A stretch of 64,000 nt of DNA from Atlantibacter hermannii (GTDB taxonomy: Bacteria > Pseudomonadota > Gammaproteobacteria > Enterobacterales > Enterobacteriaceae). Below the pieces are notes generated by a model. That model did no database searches, had not been told where the DNA came from, and was given only the letters and a program-made list of their open reading frames with translations. Shown piece by piece: positions 48,683 through 61,072 of the stretch; the stretch's first letter is position 1; the number at the start of each line of letters is the position of its first letter. Both the position numbers and the translations under genes were made by a program. The stretch lies in the NCBI RefSeq assembly GCF_009907385.1, contig NZ_JAAATR010000042.1:1-64000 (forward strand), in the 5' to 3' direction.

Positions 48683-51600
48683 TGCAGGTGTTACCTCCGA
48701 GCGCCACCGGCGGGCCGTCGCGGCTGTTTATCCTCCGCCCGGTCGCCACCACGCTGCTGATGATCGCCATTATGCTGGCGGGCGTGCTGGGCTACCGTTT
48801 TCTGCCGGTCTCGGCGCTGCCGGAGGTGGACTACCCCACCATCCAGGTGGTGACGCTGTATCCCGGCGCCAGCCCGGATGTGGTGACCTCGGCGATTACC
48901 GCGCCGCTGGAACGCCAGTTCGGCCAGATGTCTGGCCTGAAGCAGATGGCCTCGCAAAGCGCCGGCGGCGCCAGCGTGATCACCCTTCAATTCCAGCTTT
49001 CATTAGCGCTGGATGTAGCGGAGCAGGAAGTGCAGGCAGCCATTAACGCCGCCACCAACCTGCTGCCCAACGATTTGCCGAACCCGCCGGTGTACAGCAA
49101 AGTCAACCCGGCGGACCCGCCGATCATGACCCTGGCCGTCACCTCTACGGCGTTGCCGATGACCCAGGTGGAAGACATGGTGGAAACCCGGGTGGCGCAG
49201 AAAATTTCCCAGGTTTCCGGCGTCGGGCTGGTCACGCTGTCCGGCGGGCAGCGCCCGGCGGTGCGGGTCAAACTTAACGCCCAGGCGCTGGCCGCGCTCG
49301 GGGTAACCAGCGAAACCGTGCGCACCGCCATCAGCAATGCCAACGTTAATTCGGCGAAAGGCAGCCTCGACGGCCCGGAGCGCGCCATTACGCTCTCCGC
49401 CAACGACCAGATGAAATCGGCGGATGAATACCGCAACCTGATTATCGCTTACCAGAACGGCGCGGCGATCCGCCTGGGGGATGTGGCGACCATCGAACAG
49501 GGCGCGGAAAATCGCTGGCTCGGCGCATGGGCCAACAAGCAACAGGCCATCGTGATGAATATTCAGCGCCAGCCCGGCGCGAACATTATCGCCACCGCCG
49601 ACAGTGTGCGTCAGATGCTGCCCACGCTGACGCAAAGTTTGCCGAAATCGGTAGAAGTTAAACTGCTGGCCGACCGCACCACCAATATTCGCGCCTCGGT
49701 AACCGACACCCAGTTCGAGCTGATGCTGGCTATCGCGCTGGTGGTGATGATCATTTACCTGTTCCTGCGCAACGTCCCGGCGACCATCATTCCCGCCGTG
49801 GCGGTGCCGCTGTCGCTGGTCGGCACCTTTGCGGTGATGGTGTTCTTTGATTTCTCGATCAATAACCTGACGCTGATGGCGCTGACCATCGCCACCGGCT
49901 TCGTGGTGGATGACGCCATCGTGGTGATCGAGAACATCTCGCGCTATATCGAAAAAGGGGAAAAGCCGCTCGCTGCCGCGCTAAAAGGCGCCGGGGAGAT
50001 CGGCTTTACCATCATCTCCCTGACCTTCTCGCTGATTGCGGTGCTGATCCCGCTGCTGTTTATGGGCGATATCGTTGGACGATTATTCCGTGAATTTGCC
50101 ATCACCCTGGCGGTGGCGATTTTGATTTCCGCCGTGGTTTCCCTGACGCTCACGCCGATGATGTGCGCGCGCATGTTGAGCCACGCCTCGCTGCGCAAGC
50201 AGAACCGCTTCTCCCGCGCCAGCGAGCGCTTCTTCGAGCGGGTGATTGCCAGTTACGGACGCGGCTTAAAGCGGGTGCTGAACCATCCGTGGCTGACGCT
50301 CGGCGTGGCGTTCGCCACCCTGGCGCTGACGGTGCTGCTGTGGATGCTAATCCCCAAAGGCTTCTTCCCGGTACAGGACAACAGCATTATTCAGGGCACC
50401 TTGCAGGCCCCGCAGTCGGCGTCGTTCGCCAGTATGGCGGAGCGTCAACAGCGGGTGGCGGATGTGATTTTAAAAGACCCGGCGGTGGAAAGCCTGACCT
50501 CGTTCGTCGGGGTGGACGGGACTAACGCCTCGCTGAACAGCGCCCGTCTGCAAATCCATCTCAAACCGCTGGACGAGCGCGACGACCGTATTCAGCCGGT
50601 GATTGCCCGGCTCCAGCAGGCGGTCGCAAATGTGCCGGGGGTGGCGCTGTATCTGCAACCGACTCAGGATCTGACCATCGATACCCAGGTGAGCCGCACT
50701 CAGTACCAGTTTACGCTCCAGGGCAACTCGCTGGAGGCGCTCAGCACCTGGGTTCCGGCGCTGATGGATAAACTCGCCACCCTGCCCGCGCTGTCGGACG
50801 TGAGCAGCGACTGGCAGGATCAGGGGCTGGTGGCGTATGTGAATGTCGACCGCGACAGCGCCAGCCGTCTCGGCATCAGCATGAGCGACGTGGATAACGC
50901 GCTGTACAACGCTTTCGGTCAGCGGCTGATTTCGACGATTTATACCCAGGCAAACCAGTATCGCGTGGTGCTGGAGCACGACACCCGCACCACGCCCGGT
51001 ATCAGCGGGCTGGACACCGTTCGCCTGACCAGCGCCGACGGCGGCATCGTGCCGTTAAGCGCGATCGCGAAAGTCGAGCAGCGCCACGGGCCGATGTCGA
51101 TTAACCATCTCGATCAGTTCCCCTCCACCACCATTTCGTTCAACGTGACCGACGGTTATTCGCTGGAGCAGGCGGTGAACGCCATTCTCGACGCCGAGAA
51201 AACCCTCGAATTCCCGGCAGATATTACCACCTCGTTCCAGGGCAGTACCCTCGCCTTCCAGTCGGCGCTGGGCAATACCATCTGGCTGATCCTGGCGTCG
51301 GTGGTGGCAATGTATATCGTGCTCGGCGTGCTGTATGAGAGCTTTATTCACCCGATCACTATCCTCTCCACGCTGCCAACCGCAGGCGTCGGCGCGCTGC
51401 TGGCGCTGATGCTGGCGGGCAGCGAGCTGGATGTGATCGCGATTATCGGCATCATCCTGCTGATTGGTATCGTCAAGAAAAACGCCATCATGATGATCGA
51501 CTTTGCGCTGGCGGCGGAGCGTGAACAGGGGCTGTCCCCTTACGACGCCATCTACCAGGCCTGTTTGCTGCGTTTTCGTCCGATCCTGATGACCACGCTG

Positions 51601-51804
51601 GCCGCGCTGCTCGGCGCGCTGCCGCTGATGCTGAGTACCGGGGTCGGCGCGGAGCTGCGCCGACCGTTAGGCATTGGCATGGTGGGCGGGCTGCTGGTGA
51701 GCCAGGTGCTGACGCTGTTCACCACCCCGGTGATTTATCTGCTGTTTGACCGCCTGTCCCACTACACCCGGGCGCGTTTTAGCCGTAAAGCCGGGGAGGC
51801 GTAA
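48682..51804 (+). CDS. mdtB: MdtB, RND efflux pump subunit
   Basis: A 1040-residue RND transporter with 12 membrane segments and two large periplasmic loops. It works as a heterotrimer with MdtC (two MdtB to one MdtC in E. coli) to expel bile salts, novobiocin and zinc-related stress compounds. The segment-4 proton-relay acids occur in [17 protein letters not shown]. Length equals K-12 MdtB. The mdtC ATG follows its TAA directly. Confidence 0.96.
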   Translation: MQVLPPSATGGPSRLFILRPVATTLLMIAIMLAGVLGYRFLPVSALPEVDYPTIQVVTLYPGASPDVVTSAITAPLERQFGQMSGLKQMASQSAGGASVITLQFQLSLALDVAEQEVQAAINAATNLLPNDLPNPPVYSKVNPADPPIMTLAVTSTALPMTQVEDMVETRVAQKISQVSGVGLVTLSGGQRPAVRVKLNAQALAALGVTSETVRTAISNANVNSAKGSLDGPERAITLSANDQMKSADEYRNLIIAYQNGAAIRLGDVATIEQGAENRWLGAWANKQQAIVMNIQRQPGANIIATADSVRQMLPTLTQSLPKSVEVKLLADRTTNIRASVTDTQFELMLAIALVVMIIYLFLRNVPATIIPAVAVPLSLVGTFAVMVFFDFSINNLTLMALTIATGFVVDDAIVVIENISRYIEKGEKPLAAALKGAGEIGFTIISLTFSLIAVLIPLLFMGDIVGRLFREFAITLAVAILISAVVSLTLTPMMCARMLSHASLRKQNRFSRASERFFERVIASYGRGLKRVLNHPWLTLGVAFATLALTVLLWMLIPKGFFPVQDNSIIQGTLQAPQSASFASMAERQQRVADVILKDPAVESLTSFVGVDGTNASLNSARLQIHLKPLDERDDRIQPVIARLQQAVANVPGVALYLQPTQDLTIDTQVSRTQYQFTLQGNSLEALSTWVPALMDKLATLPALSDVSSDWQDQGLVAYVNVDRDSASRLGISMSDVDNALYNAFGQRLISTIYTQANQYRVVLEHDTRTTPGISGLDTVRLTSADGGIVPLSAIAKVEQRHGPMSINHLDQFPSTTISFNVTDGYSLEQAVNAILDAEKTLEFPADITTSFQGSTLAFQSALGNTIWLILASVVAMYIVLGVLYESFIHPITILSTLPTAGVGALLALMLAGSELDVIAIIGIILLIGIVKKNAIMMIDFALAAEREQGLSPYDAIYQACLLRFRPILMTTLAALLGALPLMLSTGVGAELRRPLGIGMVGGLLVSQVLTLFTTPVIYLLFDRLSHYTRARFSRKAGEA

Positions 51805-54800
51805 ATGCGTTTTTACGCCCTGTTTATCTATCGGCCCGTTGCCACTATCCTGCTGACGCTGGCGGTGACGCTGTGCGGCGTGCTGGCGTTTCGCCTGCTG
51901 CCGGTGGCCCCGCTGCCGCAGGTGGATTTTCCGGTGATTATGGTCAGCGCCTCGCTGCCCGGCGCGTCGCCGGAGACCATGGCCTCGTCGGTGGCGACGC
52001 CGCTGGAGCGCGCGTTAGGGCGCATTGCCGGGGTCAACGAAATGACCTCGTCCAGTTCGCTCGGCAGTACGCGGATTATTTTGCAATTTGATTTTGACCG
52101 CGATATCAACGGCGCGGCGCGCGACGTGCAGGCGGCAATCAGCGCCGCCCAGAGCCTGTTGCCCAGCGGGATGCCGAGCCGCCCGACTTATCGCAAGGCC
52201 AACCCCTCCGATTCGCCGATCATCATCCTGACGCTGACTTCCGATACCCTCTCGCAAGGAGCGCTGTACGACTTTGCTTCGACCCAGCTGGCCCAGACCA
52301 TCGCGCAAATCGATGGCGTCGGGGATGTGGACGTCGGCGGCAGTTCCCTGCCCGCGGTGCGCGTCGATCTCAATCCCCAGGCGCTGTTTAACCAGGGCGT
52401 GTCGCTGGACGCGGTGCGTACCGCCATCAGCGACGCCAACGTGCGCCGCCCTCAGGGCGCGCTGGAAGACAGCGATCGGCGCTGGCAGATCCAGACCAAC
52501 GATGAACTGAAAACCGCCGCCGAATACCAGCCGCTGATTATTCACTATCGCAACGGCGCGGCGGTGAAGCTTCAGGACGTGGCGACGGTCACCGACTCGG
52601 TGCAGGACGTGCGCAACGCCGGAATGACCAACGCCAAACCGGCGATTTTGCTGATGATCCGCAAAGCGCCGGAAGCCAATATCATCGAAACCGTGGATCG
52701 CATTCGCGCCCGGGTCCCGGAGCTGCGCGAGATCATCCCGGCCTCTATCGATCTGCAAATTGCGCAGGATCGCTCGCCGACCATTCGCGCCTCCCTCGAA
52801 GAAGTGGAGCAGACGCTGGTGATTTCGGTGGCGCTGGTGATCCTGGTGGTGTTTCTGTTTTTACGCTCCGGGCGCGCCACCTTTATTCCGGCCATTGCGG
52901 TGCCGGTGTCGTTAATCGGCACCTTTACCGCGATGTACCTGTGCGGCTTCAGCCTGAATAACCTGTCGCTGATGGCGCTGACCATTGCCACCGGGTTTGT
53001 GGTGGATGACGCCATCGTGGTGCTGGAGAATATCTCCCGGCACCTTGAAGCTGGCGTAAAACCGCTTCAGGCGGCGCTCCAGGGCGTGCGGGAAGTGGGC
53101 TTCACGGTGCTGTCCATGAGCCTGTCGCTGGTGGCGGTGTTCCTGCCGCTGCTGCTGATGGGCGGGCTGCCGGGGCGGTTATTCCGGGAATTCGCCGTCA
53201 CGCTCTCGGTGGCGATAGGCATCTCACTGGTGGTGTCCCTGACCTTAACGCCAATGATGTGCGGCTGGCTGCTGAAAGCCGCTAAACCACACACTCAGCC
53301 GCGCAAACGCGGCGTTGGCCGGGTGCTTACCGCATTGCAGGAGGGTTACGCCAAATCCCTGCAATGGGTGCTGCGCCATACCCGGCTGGTGGGCGTGGTG
53401 CTGCTCGCCACCATTGCGCTCAATATCTGGCTGTATATCGCCATCCCGAAAACCTTTTTCCCGGAACAGGACACCGGCCGCCTGATGGGCGGCATCCAGG
53501 CGGATCAGAGCATTTCTTTCCAGGCGATGCGCGGCAAGCTGGAAGACTTTATGAAGATTATTCGCGACGATCCGGCGGTGGATAATGTCACCGGCTTTAC
53601 CGGCGGCTCGCGGGTGAACAGCGGGATGATGTTTATCTCCCTGAAACCGCTGGGCGAGCGCCATGAAAGCTCGCAGCAGGTGATTGACCGGCTGCGTAAA
53701 AAGCTCGCTAAGGAGCCGGGCGCCAGCCTGTTTTTAATGGCGGTGCAGGATATTCGGGTCGGTGGGCGGCAGTCCAACGCCAGTTATCAGTACACGTTGC
53801 TCTCCGACGATTTGGCCGCGCTGCGCGAGTGGGAGCCGAAGATCCGCCAGGCGCTGTCCCGGCTGCCTGAACTGGCGGACGTTAACTCCGACCAGCAGGA
53901 CAACGGCGCGGAAATGAGCCTGATTTACGACCGCGAAACCATGGCGCGGCTGGGGATCAGCGTGCAGGACGCCAACGGCTTGCTGAATAACGCCTTCGGC
54001 CAGCGGCAGATTTCAACCATCTACCAGCCGCTGAACCAGTATAAAGTGGTGATGCAGGTCGATCCGCGCTACACCCAGGATATCAGCGCCCTGAACCAGA
54101 TGTTTGTCATCAACAGCGACGGCAAGCCGATCCCGCTGTCCAGTTTCGCCCACTGGCAACCGGCGAACGCGCCGCTGTCGGTCAACCATCAGGGCCTGTC
54201 GGCGGCCTCGACCATCGCGTTTAACCTGCCTGGCGGGGTATCGTTATCTGAGGCCAGCGACGCCATCGACCGCACCATGACCGCGCTCGGCGTGCCTTCC
54301 ACGGTGCGCGGCAGCTACGCAGGCACCGCCCAGGTGTTCCAGGACACCATGAACTCACAGGTATTCCTGATCCTCGCGGCGATTGCCACGGTGTATATCG
54401 TGCTGGGGATCCTGTATGAGAGCTATGTGCATCCGCTGACCATTCTCTCCACCCTGCCCTCGGCGGGGGTCGGCGCGCTGCTGGCGCTGGAGCTGTTCGG
54501 CGCGCCATTCAGCCTGATTGCGCTGATCGGCATTATGCTGTTGATCGGGATCGTGAAAAAGAATGCCATCATGATGGTAGATTTCGCTATCGACGCGCAG
54601 CGTAAAGGCGATTTGTCGCCGGAGCAGGCAATTTTCCAGGCCTGTCTGCTACGCTTTCGTCCCATTATGATGACCACGCTGGCGGCGCTGTTTGGCGCGC
54701 TGCCGCTGGTGATCTCCAGCGGCGACGGCGCGGAACTGCGCCAGCCGCTGGGCATCACCATTGTCGGCGGTCTGGTGATGAGCCAGTTGTTGACGCTCTA

Positions 54801-54894
54801 CACCACGCCGGTGGTGTATCTGTTTTTCGACCGACTGCGACTGCGCTTTACGCGTCAACGTCGTGGAGGTGAAGCCATAACGACGAGTGAATAG
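51805..54894 (+). CDS. mdtC: MdtC, RND efflux pump subunit
   Basis: A 1029-residue RND protein, paralogue and partner of MdtB, a few residues longer than K-12 Mdt[18 protein letters not shown] (segment 4) and [14 protein letters not shown] (segment 10) are intact. In E. coli MdtC is the subunit that binds substrate within the MdtB2C1 trimer, while MdtB supplies proton flow. It is followed by mdtD after three bases. Confidence 0.96.
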   Translation: MRFYALFIYRPVATILLTLAVTLCGVLAFRLLPVAPLPQVDFPVIMVSASLPGASPETMASSVATPLERALGRIAGVNEMTSSSSLGSTRIILQFDFDRDINGAARDVQAAISAAQSLLPSGMPSRPTYRKANPSDSPIIILTLTSDTLSQGALYDFASTQLAQTIAQIDGVGDVDVGGSSLPAVRVDLNPQALFNQGVSLDAVRTAISDANVRRPQGALEDSDRRWQIQTNDELKTAAEYQPLIIHYRNGAAVKLQDVATVTDSVQDVRNAGMTNAKPAILLMIRKAPEANIIETVDRIRARVPELREIIPASIDLQIAQDRSPTIRASLEEVEQTLVISVALVILVVFLFLRSGRATFIPAIAVPVSLIGTFTAMYLCGFSLNNLSLMALTIATGFVVDDAIVVLENISRHLEAGVKPLQAALQGVREVGFTVLSMSLSLVAVFLPLLLMGGLPGRLFREFAVTLSVAIGISLVVSLTLTPMMCGWLLKAAKPHTQPRKRGVGRVLTALQEGYAKSLQWVLRHTRLVGVVLLATIALNIWLYIAIPKTFFPEQDTGRLMGGIQADQSISFQAMRGKLEDFMKIIRDDPAVDNVTGFTGGSRVNSGMMFISLKPLGERHESSQQVIDRLRKKLAKEPGASLFLMAVQDIRVGGRQSNASYQYTLLSDDLAALREWEPKIRQALSRLPELADVNSDQQDNGAEMSLIYDRETMARLGISVQDANGLLNNAFGQRQISTIYQPLNQYKVVMQVDPRYTQDISALNQMFVINSDGKPIPLSSFAHWQPANAPLSVNHQGLSAASTIAFNLPGGVSLSEASDAIDRTMTALGVPSTVRGSYAGTAQVFQDTMNSQVFLILAAIATVYIVLGILYESYVHPLTILSTLPSAGVGALLALELFGAPFSLIALIGIMLLIGIVKKNAIMMVDFAIDAQRKGDLSPEQAIFQACLLRFRPIMMTTLAALFGALPLVISSGDGAELRQPLGITIVGGLVMSQLLTLYTTPVVYLFFDRLRLRFTRQRRGGEAITTSE

Positions 54895-54897
54895 CCG

Positions 54898-56304
54898 ATG
54901 ACGGAATTGCCCAAAAGCGTGCGCTGGCAGCTGTGGATTGTGGCGTTTGGATTCTTTATGCAAACGCTGGACACCACCATTGTGAACACCGCCCTGCCCT
55001 CGATGGCGCGGAGCCTCGGCGAAGATCCGCTACACATGCATATGGTGATTGTCTCCTATGTGCTGACCGTGGCGGTGATGCTGCCCGCCAGCGGCTGGCT
55101 CGCCGACCGCGTGGGGGTGCGTAATATCTTCTTCAGCGCCATCGTGCTGTTTACCCTTGGCTCGCTGTTCTGCGCCCAGGCCAGCACTCTGGACGGGCTG
55201 ATTATGGCGCGCGTGGTGCAGGGGATCGGCGGCGCGATGATGGTGCCGGTGGGCAGGCTGACGGTGATGAAAATCGTGCCGCGCGAGCAGTATATGGCGG
55301 CCATGACCTTCGTCACTCTGCCGGGGCAAATCGGCCCGCTGCTTGGCCCGGCGCTGGGCGGTATTCTGGTGGAATACGCCTCCTGGCACTGGATCTTTTT
55401 GATTAACCTGCCGGTGGGGATTGTCGGCGCCATCGCCACGCTGTGGCTGATGCCCAACTACACCATGCAAACCCGGCGCTTCGATTTCTCCGGCTTTCTG
55501 ATGCTGGCCTTCGGGATGGCGGCGTTGACTCTGGCGCTGGACGGGCAAAAAACCCTCGGCATAGCCCTTTCCTGGGTCGGCCTGATGATGGCAGGCGGTT
55601 TACTGGCGCTGGCGCTGTACATCAAACACGCCAAAGGCAACGAGCGGGCGCTGTTCAGGCTGGAGCTGTTCCAGACGCCGAGTTTTTCTGTCGGGCTGCT
55701 GGGCAGTTTAGTCGGGCGCATCGGCAGCGGGATGCTGCCGTTTATGACGCCGGTATTCCTGCAAATCGGCCTGGGGTTTTCGCCGTTTCACGCCGGGTTG
55801 ATGATGATCCCGATGGTGCTCGGCAGTATGGGCATCAAGCGTATCGTGGTGCAGATTGTTAACCGCTTCGGCTATCGCAAGGTGCTGGTGTTCTCCACCC
55901 TCGCGCTGGCGCTGGTGACGCTGCTGTTTATGGGCACCGCGCTGCTGGGCTGGATTTGGGTATTGCCGGTGGTGTTGCTGTTGCAGGGCGTGGTCAACGC
56001 GGTGCGTTTCTCCACCATGAATACCCTGACGCTGAAAGATCTGCCCGACCCACTCGCCAGCGGCGGCAACGGCCTGCTGTCGATGGTGATGCAGCTTTCC
56101 ATGAGCCTCGGCGTCACCGTTGCCGGGCTGCTGCTCGGCGCGTTCGGCCATCAGCATCTGACGCCGGAATCGGCGCACAGCGTGTTTCTCTACACGTATC
56201 TCAGCATGGCGGTGATTATCGCGCTGCCCGCGCTGGTGTTTACCCGCGTCCCTGAAGACACCCGCAAAAACGTGGTGATCGCACGGCGCAGAAGGAGCGA
56301 GTAA
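54898..56304 (+). CDS. mdtD: MdtD (IceT), MFS transporter of the DHA2 family
   Basis: A 468-residue MFS protein with about 14 membrane segments. It begins with [17 protein letters not shown], the DHA2 segment-1 motif, and has [18 protein letters not shown]. It is not part of the RND pump: the Salmonella homologue was described as an iron-citrate exporter (IceT) under BaeSR control. Its stop overlaps the baeS start by one base (TAATG). Confidence 0.94.
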   Translation: MTELPKSVRWQLWIVAFGFFMQTLDTTIVNTALPSMARSLGEDPLHMHMVIVSYVLTVAVMLPASGWLADRVGVRNIFFSAIVLFTLGSLFCAQASTLDGLIMARVVQGIGGAMMVPVGRLTVMKIVPREQYMAAMTFVTLPGQIGPLLGPALGGILVEYASWHWIFLINLPVGIVGAIATLWLMPNYTMQTRRFDFSGFLMLAFGMAALTLALDGQKTLGIALSWVGLMMAGGLLALALYIKHAKGNERALFRLELFQTPSFSVGLLGSLVGRIGSGMLPFMTPVFLQIGLGFSPFHAGLMMIPMVLGSMGIKRIVVQIVNRFGYRKVLVFSTLALALVTLLFMGTALLGWIWVLPVVLLLQGVVNAVRFSTMNTLTLKDLPDPLASGGNGLLSMVMQLSMSLGVTVAGLLLGAFGHQHLTPESAHSVFLYTYLSMAVIIALPALVFTRVPEDTRKNVVIARRRRSE

Positions 56305-57710
56305 TGAAGTTGTGGCGTCCCGGCATTACGGGAAAGCTGTTTCTGGCGATTTTCGCCACCTGCATTTTGTTGCTGATCACCATGCACTGGGCGGTGCGGT
56401 TTAGCTTCGAGCGCGGTTTTATTGATTACATCAAACACGGCAACGCCCAGCGGCTTGAACTGCTGAGCGACGCCCTGGGCGAACAGTACGCCCTGCACGG
56501 CAACTGGCAATTTTTACGCCATAACGATCGTTTTGTGTTTCAAATCCTGCGCTCGTTCGACCGGGATAATGACGAGGGGCATGGCCGCCCGAACGGGATG
56601 CCGCCCCATGGCTGGCGCACTCAATTTTGGGTGGTGGATGAAAACCAGACCGTGTTGGTCGGCCCGCGCTCGCCGGTGCCGCCGGACGGGATGCGCCGGG
56701 CGATTACCGTCAATAACGCCAGCGTCGGCTGGGTGATTGCTTCGCCGGTGGAGCGCCTGACCCGCTCCACCGACATCAATTTTGATAAACAGCAGCGGCG
56801 CACCAGCTGGCTGATTGTCGCACTGTCAACGCTGCTGGCCGCGGCGGCCACGCTGCTGCTGGCGCGGGGCCTGCTGGCTCCGGTTAAGCGGCTGGTGGAA
56901 GGCACCCACCAGCTGGCGGCGGGGAATTTCTCTACGCGGGTGACCACGAACAGTCAGGATGAACTGGGCAAACTGGCCCAGGATTTTAACCAGCTCGCCA
57001 GCACGCTGGAGAAAAACCAGCAGATGCGCCGTGACTTTATGGCGGATATTTCCCATGAACTGCGGACCCCGCTGGCGGTGCTGCGCGGCGAACTGGAGGC
57101 GATCCAGGACGGTGTGCGCCAGTTTACCCCGGAGTCGGTGGCCTCGCTGCAGGCGGAAGTGGGCACCCTCACCAAGCTGGTGGACGACTTGCATCAGCTG
57201 TCGCTGTCCGACGAAGGCGCGCTGGCGTACCAGAAAGCCCCGGTGGATATCGTCAATCTGCTGGAAGTGGCGGCAGGCGCGTTTCGCGAACGTTTTATCG
57301 CGCGCGGGCTGACGATCTCGCTGTCGCTACCCGATCATGCGATGGTATTCGGCGATGGCGATCGCCTGATGCAGCTGTTTAATAATCTGCTGGAAAACAG
57401 CCTGCGTTATACCGACGCGGGCGGTGGGCTGCAGATCCACGGGCGCCTCAATGCCGACACCCTGACGCTGACGTTTTCCGACAGCGCCCCCGGCGTGACC
57501 GATGCCCAGCTCGGCAAGCTGTTTGAACGTTTTTATCGCGCCGAAGGATCGCGCAACCGCGCCAGCGGCGGCTCCGGGCTGGGGCTGGCGATCTGCGCCA
57601 ATATCGTCGCGGCCCATAACGGCACGCTGCGCGCCGACCACTCCCCTTCAGGCGGGATTAGCGTTACTGTATCGCTACCCCTCGACGACGAATTACCGGG
57701 AGACGCATGA
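56304..57710 (+). CDS. baeS: BaeS, envelope-stress sensor histidine kinase
   Basis: A 468-residue kinase: membrane segment (about 10-31), periplasmic sensor (about 32-165), second segment (about 168-188), HAMP (about 187-240), dimerisation domain with phospho-accepting His251 in [10 protein letters not shown], and ATPase domain with N-box [15 protein letters not shown] and G-box [10 protein letters not shown]. It senses toxic compounds and misfolded envelope proteins and phosphorylates BaeR. Start and stop overlap mdtD and baeR. Confidence 0.95.
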   Translation: MKLWRPGITGKLFLAIFATCILLLITMHWAVRFSFERGFIDYIKHGNAQRLELLSDALGEQYALHGNWQFLRHNDRFVFQILRSFDRDNDEGHGRPNGMPPHGWRTQFWVVDENQTVLVGPRSPVPPDGMRRAITVNNASVGWVIASPVERLTRSTDINFDKQQRRTSWLIVALSTLLAAAATLLLARGLLAPVKRLVEGTHQLAAGNFSTRVTTNSQDELGKLAQDFNQLASTLEKNQQMRRDFMADISHELRTPLAVLRGELEAIQDGVRQFTPESVASLQAEVGTLTKLVDDLHQLSLSDEGALAYQKAPVDIVNLLEVAAGAFRERFIARGLTISLSLPDHAMVFGDGDRLMQLFNNLLENSLRYTDAGGGLQIHGRLNADTLTLTFSDSAPGVTDAQLGKLFERFYRAEGSRNRASGGSGLGLAICANIVAAHNGTLRADHSPSGGISVTVSLPLDDELPGDA

Positions 57711-58429
57711 CAGAGCTACCGATTGATGAAAACACGCCACGCATTCTGATCGTGGAAGACGAACCCAAGCTGGGACAACTGTTAATCGACTATCTGCGGG
57801 CGGCAGGCTATGCGCCGACGCTGATCGATCATGGCGATAACGTGCTGAATTTTGTGCGCCAGACGCCGCCGTCGCTGATCCTGCTGGATTTGATGCTGCC
57901 CGGCGTCGACGGTCTGACGCTGTGCCGGGAAATCCGCCGCTTTTCCGAAGTGCCGATTGTGATGGTCACCGCCAAAATCGAAGAGATCGACCGTCTGCTG
58001 GGGCTGGAAATCGGCGCAGACGATTATATCTGCAAACCCTACAGCCCACGGGAAGTGGTGGCGCGGGTAAAAACCATACTGCGCCGCTGCAAGCCGCAAA
58101 AAGAGCTGGCGAAACAGGATGCCGAAAGCCCGCTGGTGGTTGATGAAGGGCGTTTCCAGGCCAGCTGGCGCAATAAAGTATTAGACCTGACGCCCGCCGA
58201 ATTCCGGCTGCTGAAAACCCTGTCGCACGAGCCGGGAAAAGTGTTTTCCCGCGAGCAACTGCTGAACCAGCTGTACGACGATTACCGGGTAGTGACCGAC
58301 CGTACCATCGACAGCCATATTAAAAACCTGCGCCGCAAGCTGGAAGCCCTCGACGAAGCGCAGTCGTTTATCCGCGCGGTCTACGGCGTGGGGTATCGCT
58401 GGGAAGCGGACGCCTGTCGGATCGTGTAG
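57707..58429 (+). CDS. baeR: BaeR, response regulator
   Basis: A 240-residue OmpR-type regulator. The receiver has acidic residues in LIVEDEP (14-20), phospho-acceptor Asp61 in LLDLMLPG and the Lys in VTAKIEE; the C-terminal winged helix carries [14 protein letters not shown]. It activates mdtABCD-baeSR, acrD and spy in E. coli. It overlaps baeS by four bases. K-12 has yegP downstream; it is absent here. Confidence 0.96.
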   Translation: MTELPIDENTPRILIVEDEPKLGQLLIDYLRAAGYAPTLIDHGDNVLNFVRQTPPSLILLDLMLPGVDGLTLCREIRRFSEVPIVMVTAKIEEIDRLLGLEIGADDYICKPYSPREVVARVKTILRRCKPQKELAKQDAESPLVVDEGRFQASWRNKVLDLTPAEFRLLKTLSHEPGKVFSREQLLNQLYDDYRVVTDRTIDSHIKNLRRKLEALDEAQSFIRAVYGVGYRWEADACRIV

Positions 58430-58508
58430 CGTCTGGCTGAATCGGTTTACACCCTCCCCCCTCGACGCTACAATTCCCGCCTTCAATGTGGGGATAACCT
58501 TCCTCCAA

Positions 58509-58550
58509 GCCGCCCCACCTGGTGAGGCGGTTCTGACCTGACATCAGAAC
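58509..58550 (+). promoter_or_regulatory. Tandem hairpins in the trhP (yegQ) leader
   Basis: GCCGCC (58509-58514) can pair with GGCGGT (58526-58531), and GTTCTGA (58530-58536) pairs exactly with TCAGAAC (58544-58550). The two stems share two bases and so exclude each other in part. They end 9 bp before the ATG, covering the ribosome binding region. No known riboswitch is recognised. Confidence 0.4.
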
Positions 58551-58559
58551 GAGAACACC

Positions 58560-59921
58560 ATGTTTAAACCTGAACTCCTTTCCCCGGCGGGAACGCTGAA
58601 GAATATGCGTTACGCTTTCGCCTATGGCGCGGACGCTGTGTATGCCGGCCAGCCGCGTTACAGCCTGCGGGTGCGCAATAACGAATTCAATCACGAGAAC
58701 CTGCAGCTCGGTATCAACGAGGCCCATGCGCTGGGTAAAAAATTCTATGTGGTGGTGAATATCGCGCCGCATAACGCCAAGCTGAAAACCTTTATCCGCG
58801 ATCTCAAGCCGGTGATCGATATGGGCCCGGATGCACTGATTATGTCCGATCCGGGCCTGATCATGATGGTACGCGAAGCGTTCCCGGAGATGGATATCCA
58901 TCTGTCGGTGCAGGCCAATGCGGTGAACTGGGCGACGGTGAAGTTCTGGAAGCAAATGGGCCTGACGCGGGTGATTCTGTCCCGCGAGCTGTCGCTGGAA
59001 GAGATCGCGGAAATCCGCGAACAGGTGCCTGATATGGAACTTGAAATCTTCGTTCACGGCGCGCTGTGCATGGCCTACTCTGGCCGCTGCCTGCTGTCCG
59101 GCTATATTAACAAGCGCGACCCGAATCAGGGCACCTGCACCAATGCCTGCCGTTGGGAATACAACGTTAAAGAAGGCAAAGAGGACGACGTGGGCAACAT
59201 CGTGCACGTCCACGAACCGATCCCGGTGCAGACCGTCGAGCCGACGCTGGGCCTCGGCGCGCCGACCGATAAAGTATTTATGGTGGAAGAAGCTCAGCGC
59301 CCTGGCGAATACATGACCGCGTTCGAAGACGAGCACGGCACCTATATCATGAACTCCAAAGATCTGCGCGCCATCCAGCACGTTGAACGCCTGACCAAAA
59401 TGGGCGTGCACTCCCTGAAGATCGAAGGCCGTACGAAATCCTTCTACTACTGCGCCCGTACCGCCCAGGTTTATCGCCGCGCGATTGATGACGCCGCCGC
59501 CGGCAAACCGTTTGATCCGACCCTGCTGGAAACGCTGGAAGGCCTGGCGCATCGCGGCTATACCGAAGGATTCCTGCGCCGGCACACCCATGATGATTAC
59601 CAGAACTACGAATATGGCTTTTCGGTATCGGATCGCCAACAGTTTGTCGGGGAATTTACCGGCGAACGTCGCGGCGAACTGGCAGAGGTGAAGGTAAAAA
59701 ACAAATTCTCTACCGGCGACAGCCTGGAGCTGATGACCCCGCAGGGCAACATCAACTTTACGCTGGCGCATCTGGAAAACCCGAAAGGAGAGAAAATGGA
59801 CGTGGCGCCGGGAGATGGTTATACCGTCTGGATGCCGGTTCCTCAGGATTTAGCGCTGGATTTTGCCCTGCTGATGCGGAATTTCACTGGTCAGAGTACC
59901 CGCAATCCTCACGGTAAGTAA
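58560..59921 (+). CDS. trhP: TrhP (YegQ), tRNA uridine-34 hydroxylation protein, U32 family
   Basis: A 453-residue protein of the U32 'peptidase' family that in fact acts in prephenate-dependent hydroxylation of tRNA U34, the first step to cmo5U. The four cysteines proposed to hold an iron-sulfur cluster are visible: Cys170 and Cys177 (HGALCMAYSGRC) and Cys193 and Cys197 (GTCTNAC). The N-terminal KPELLSPAGTLKNMRYAFAYG is the family start. The length equals K-12 YegQ. A long frame on the other strand (58368-59771) is a shadow. Confidence 0.95.
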   Translation: MFKPELLSPAGTLKNMRYAFAYGADAVYAGQPRYSLRVRNNEFNHENLQLGINEAHALGKKFYVVVNIAPHNAKLKTFIRDLKPVIDMGPDALIMSDPGLIMMVREAFPEMDIHLSVQANAVNWATVKFWKQMGLTRVILSRELSLEEIAEIREQVPDMELEIFVHGALCMAYSGRCLLSGYINKRDPNQGTCTNACRWEYNVKEGKEDDVGNIVHVHEPIPVQTVEPTLGLGAPTDKVFMVEEAQRPGEYMTAFEDEHGTYIMNSKDLRAIQHVERLTKMGVHSLKIEGRTKSFYYCARTAQVYRRAIDDAAAGKPFDPTLLETLEGLAHRGYTEGFLRRHTHDDYQNYEYGFSVSDRQQFVGEFTGERRGELAEVKVKNKFSTGDSLELMTPQGNINFTLAHLENPKGEKMDVAPGDGYTVWMPVPQDLALDFALLMRNFTGQSTRNPHGK

Positions 59922-59955
59922 TTCATTTCGGTTATTTTTTCTTATGGGATGATTC

Positions 59956-59998
59956 TTAGAAAGAGATCACATACCGCCACGATTGATCCGGGTATGAT
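59956..59998 (+). promoter_or_regulatory. CRP site and -10 of cyaR
   Basis: TTAGA-AAGAGA-TCACA (59956-59971) matches TGTGA-N6-TCACA with a perfect right half. Its centre is about 42 bp upstream of the RNA start, a class II activator position. A good -10, TATGAT, is at 59993-59998. CyaR is known to be activated by cAMP-CRP. Confidence 0.8.
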
Positions 59999-60005
59999 TC
60001 GTTTC

Positions 60006-60091
60006 GCTGAAAAACATAACCCATAAATGCTAGTTGTACCAGGAACCACCTCCTTAGCCTGCGTAATCTCCCTTACGCAGGCTTATTTTTT
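60006..60091 (+). ncRNA. cyaR: Small regulatory RNA CyaR
   Basis: The sequence starts GCTGAAAAACATAACCCATA and contains the conserved seed TGTACCAGGAACCACCTCCTT, of which the anti-Shine-Dalgarno ACCACCTCCTTA is key. It ends in a terminator with GCCTGCG pairing with CGCAGGC and a T run. It is nearly identical to K-12 CyaR and has the same place after yegQ. With Hfq, CyaR represses ompX, luxS, nadE and yqaE. In K-12 the prophage-remnant gene ogrK follows; here yegS follows directly. Confidence 0.96.
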
Positions 60092-60172
60092 TCTCTCTTT
60101 CGGTGCGTTCTGACACGCAATTTTCCTTTCCAGGATAAACTTCCTGAAGATTGACTCATTTCAGGACACCCC

Positions 60173-61072
60173 ATGGACAGCATCCCCGCTTCACTGATCG
60201 TTCTTAATGGCAAAGGCGCAGGCAATGACCTGCTGCGAAGCGCAGTTAAGCTGCTGCGCGAAGAAGGCATTACGCTGCATGTTCGCGTCACGTGGGAAAA
60301 AGGCGATGCCGAACGCTTCGTCAATGAAGCGGTGGCGCTGGGGGTAGAAACGGTAATTGCAGGCGGCGGGGATGGCACCATTAACGAAGTGGCGACCGCG
60401 CTGTCGCGGATAGATACGGCAGTGCGTCCGGCGCTCGGCATCATGCCGCTCGGCACCGCCAATGACTTCGCCACCAGCACCGGCATTCCGGATGAACTGG
60501 ATAAAGCGCTAAAGCTCGCCATTGCCGGTAAAGCCACGCCCATCGATCTGGTGGAAGTCAATAACGAAGCGGCGTTTATCAATATGGCGACCGGCGGCTT
60601 CGGCACCCGCATCACCACCGAAACGCCGGAAAAACTCAAGGCCGCGCTGGGCAGCGTCTCCTATTTGCTGCACGGCCTGCTGCGCATGGATACCCTGCAA
60701 CCGGACCGCTGCGAAATTCGCGGGGAGAATTTTCACTGGCAGGGTGACGCGCTGGTGATCGGCTTCGGCAACGGGCGTCAGGCGGGGGGCGGCCAGCAGT
60801 TGTGCCCGGACGCGCTGATTAACGACGGGCAACTGCGGGTGCGGATTTTTACCGGTGACGAGCTGCTGCCCGCGCTGTTTACCACCCTCACCCGCCCGGA
60901 CGACAGCCCGAATATTGTCGATGGCATCTCTTCGTGGTTTGAAATCACCTCGCCCCACGAAATGACCTTTAACCTGGACGGCGAGCCGCTCAGCGGCCAG
61001 CAGTTCCGGCTGGAAGTGAAACCCGGCGCGCTGCTGTGCCGCCTGCCGCCGGATTGCCCGCTGTTACGCTAA
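60173..61072 (+). CDS. yegS: YegS, lipid kinase of the diacylglycerol kinase family
   Basis: A 299-residue kinase, the length of K-12 YegS. The nucleotide loop [10 protein letters not shown] (64-73) and the [10 protein letters not shown] motif (about 93-102) are diagnostic of the DAGK/NAD-kinase-like fold. The K-12 enzyme phosphorylates phosphatidylglycerol in vitro; its natural role is unclear. ATG preceded by AGGACACCCC. Its stop overlaps the last codon of a small frame on the other strand. Confidence 0.95.
   Translation: MDSIPASLIVLNGKGAGNDLLRSAVKLLREEGITLHVRVTWEKGDAERFVNEAVALGVETVIAGGGDGTINEVATALSRIDTAVRPALGIMPLGTANDFATSTGIPDELDKALKLAIAGKATPIDLVEVNNEAAFINMATGGFGTRITTETPEKLKAALGSVSYLLHGLLRMDTLQPDRCEIRGENFHWQGDALVIGFGNGRQAGGGQQLCPDALINDGQLRVRIFTGDELLPALFTTLTRPDDSPNIVDGISSWFEITSPHEMTFNLDGEPLSGQQFRLEVKPGALLCRLPPDCPLLR

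Noticed and set aside
58368-59771. 467-codon open frame on the minus strand across trhP
   Set aside because: It lies wholly opposite a conserved gene, has no family resemblance and the low-complexity His/Arg/Ala-rich composition typical of antisense frames in GC-rich DNA.
59922-60172. P2-type prophage remnant after trhP as in K-12 (ogrK)
   Set aside because: Only CyaR and its promoter are present; yegS follows directly.
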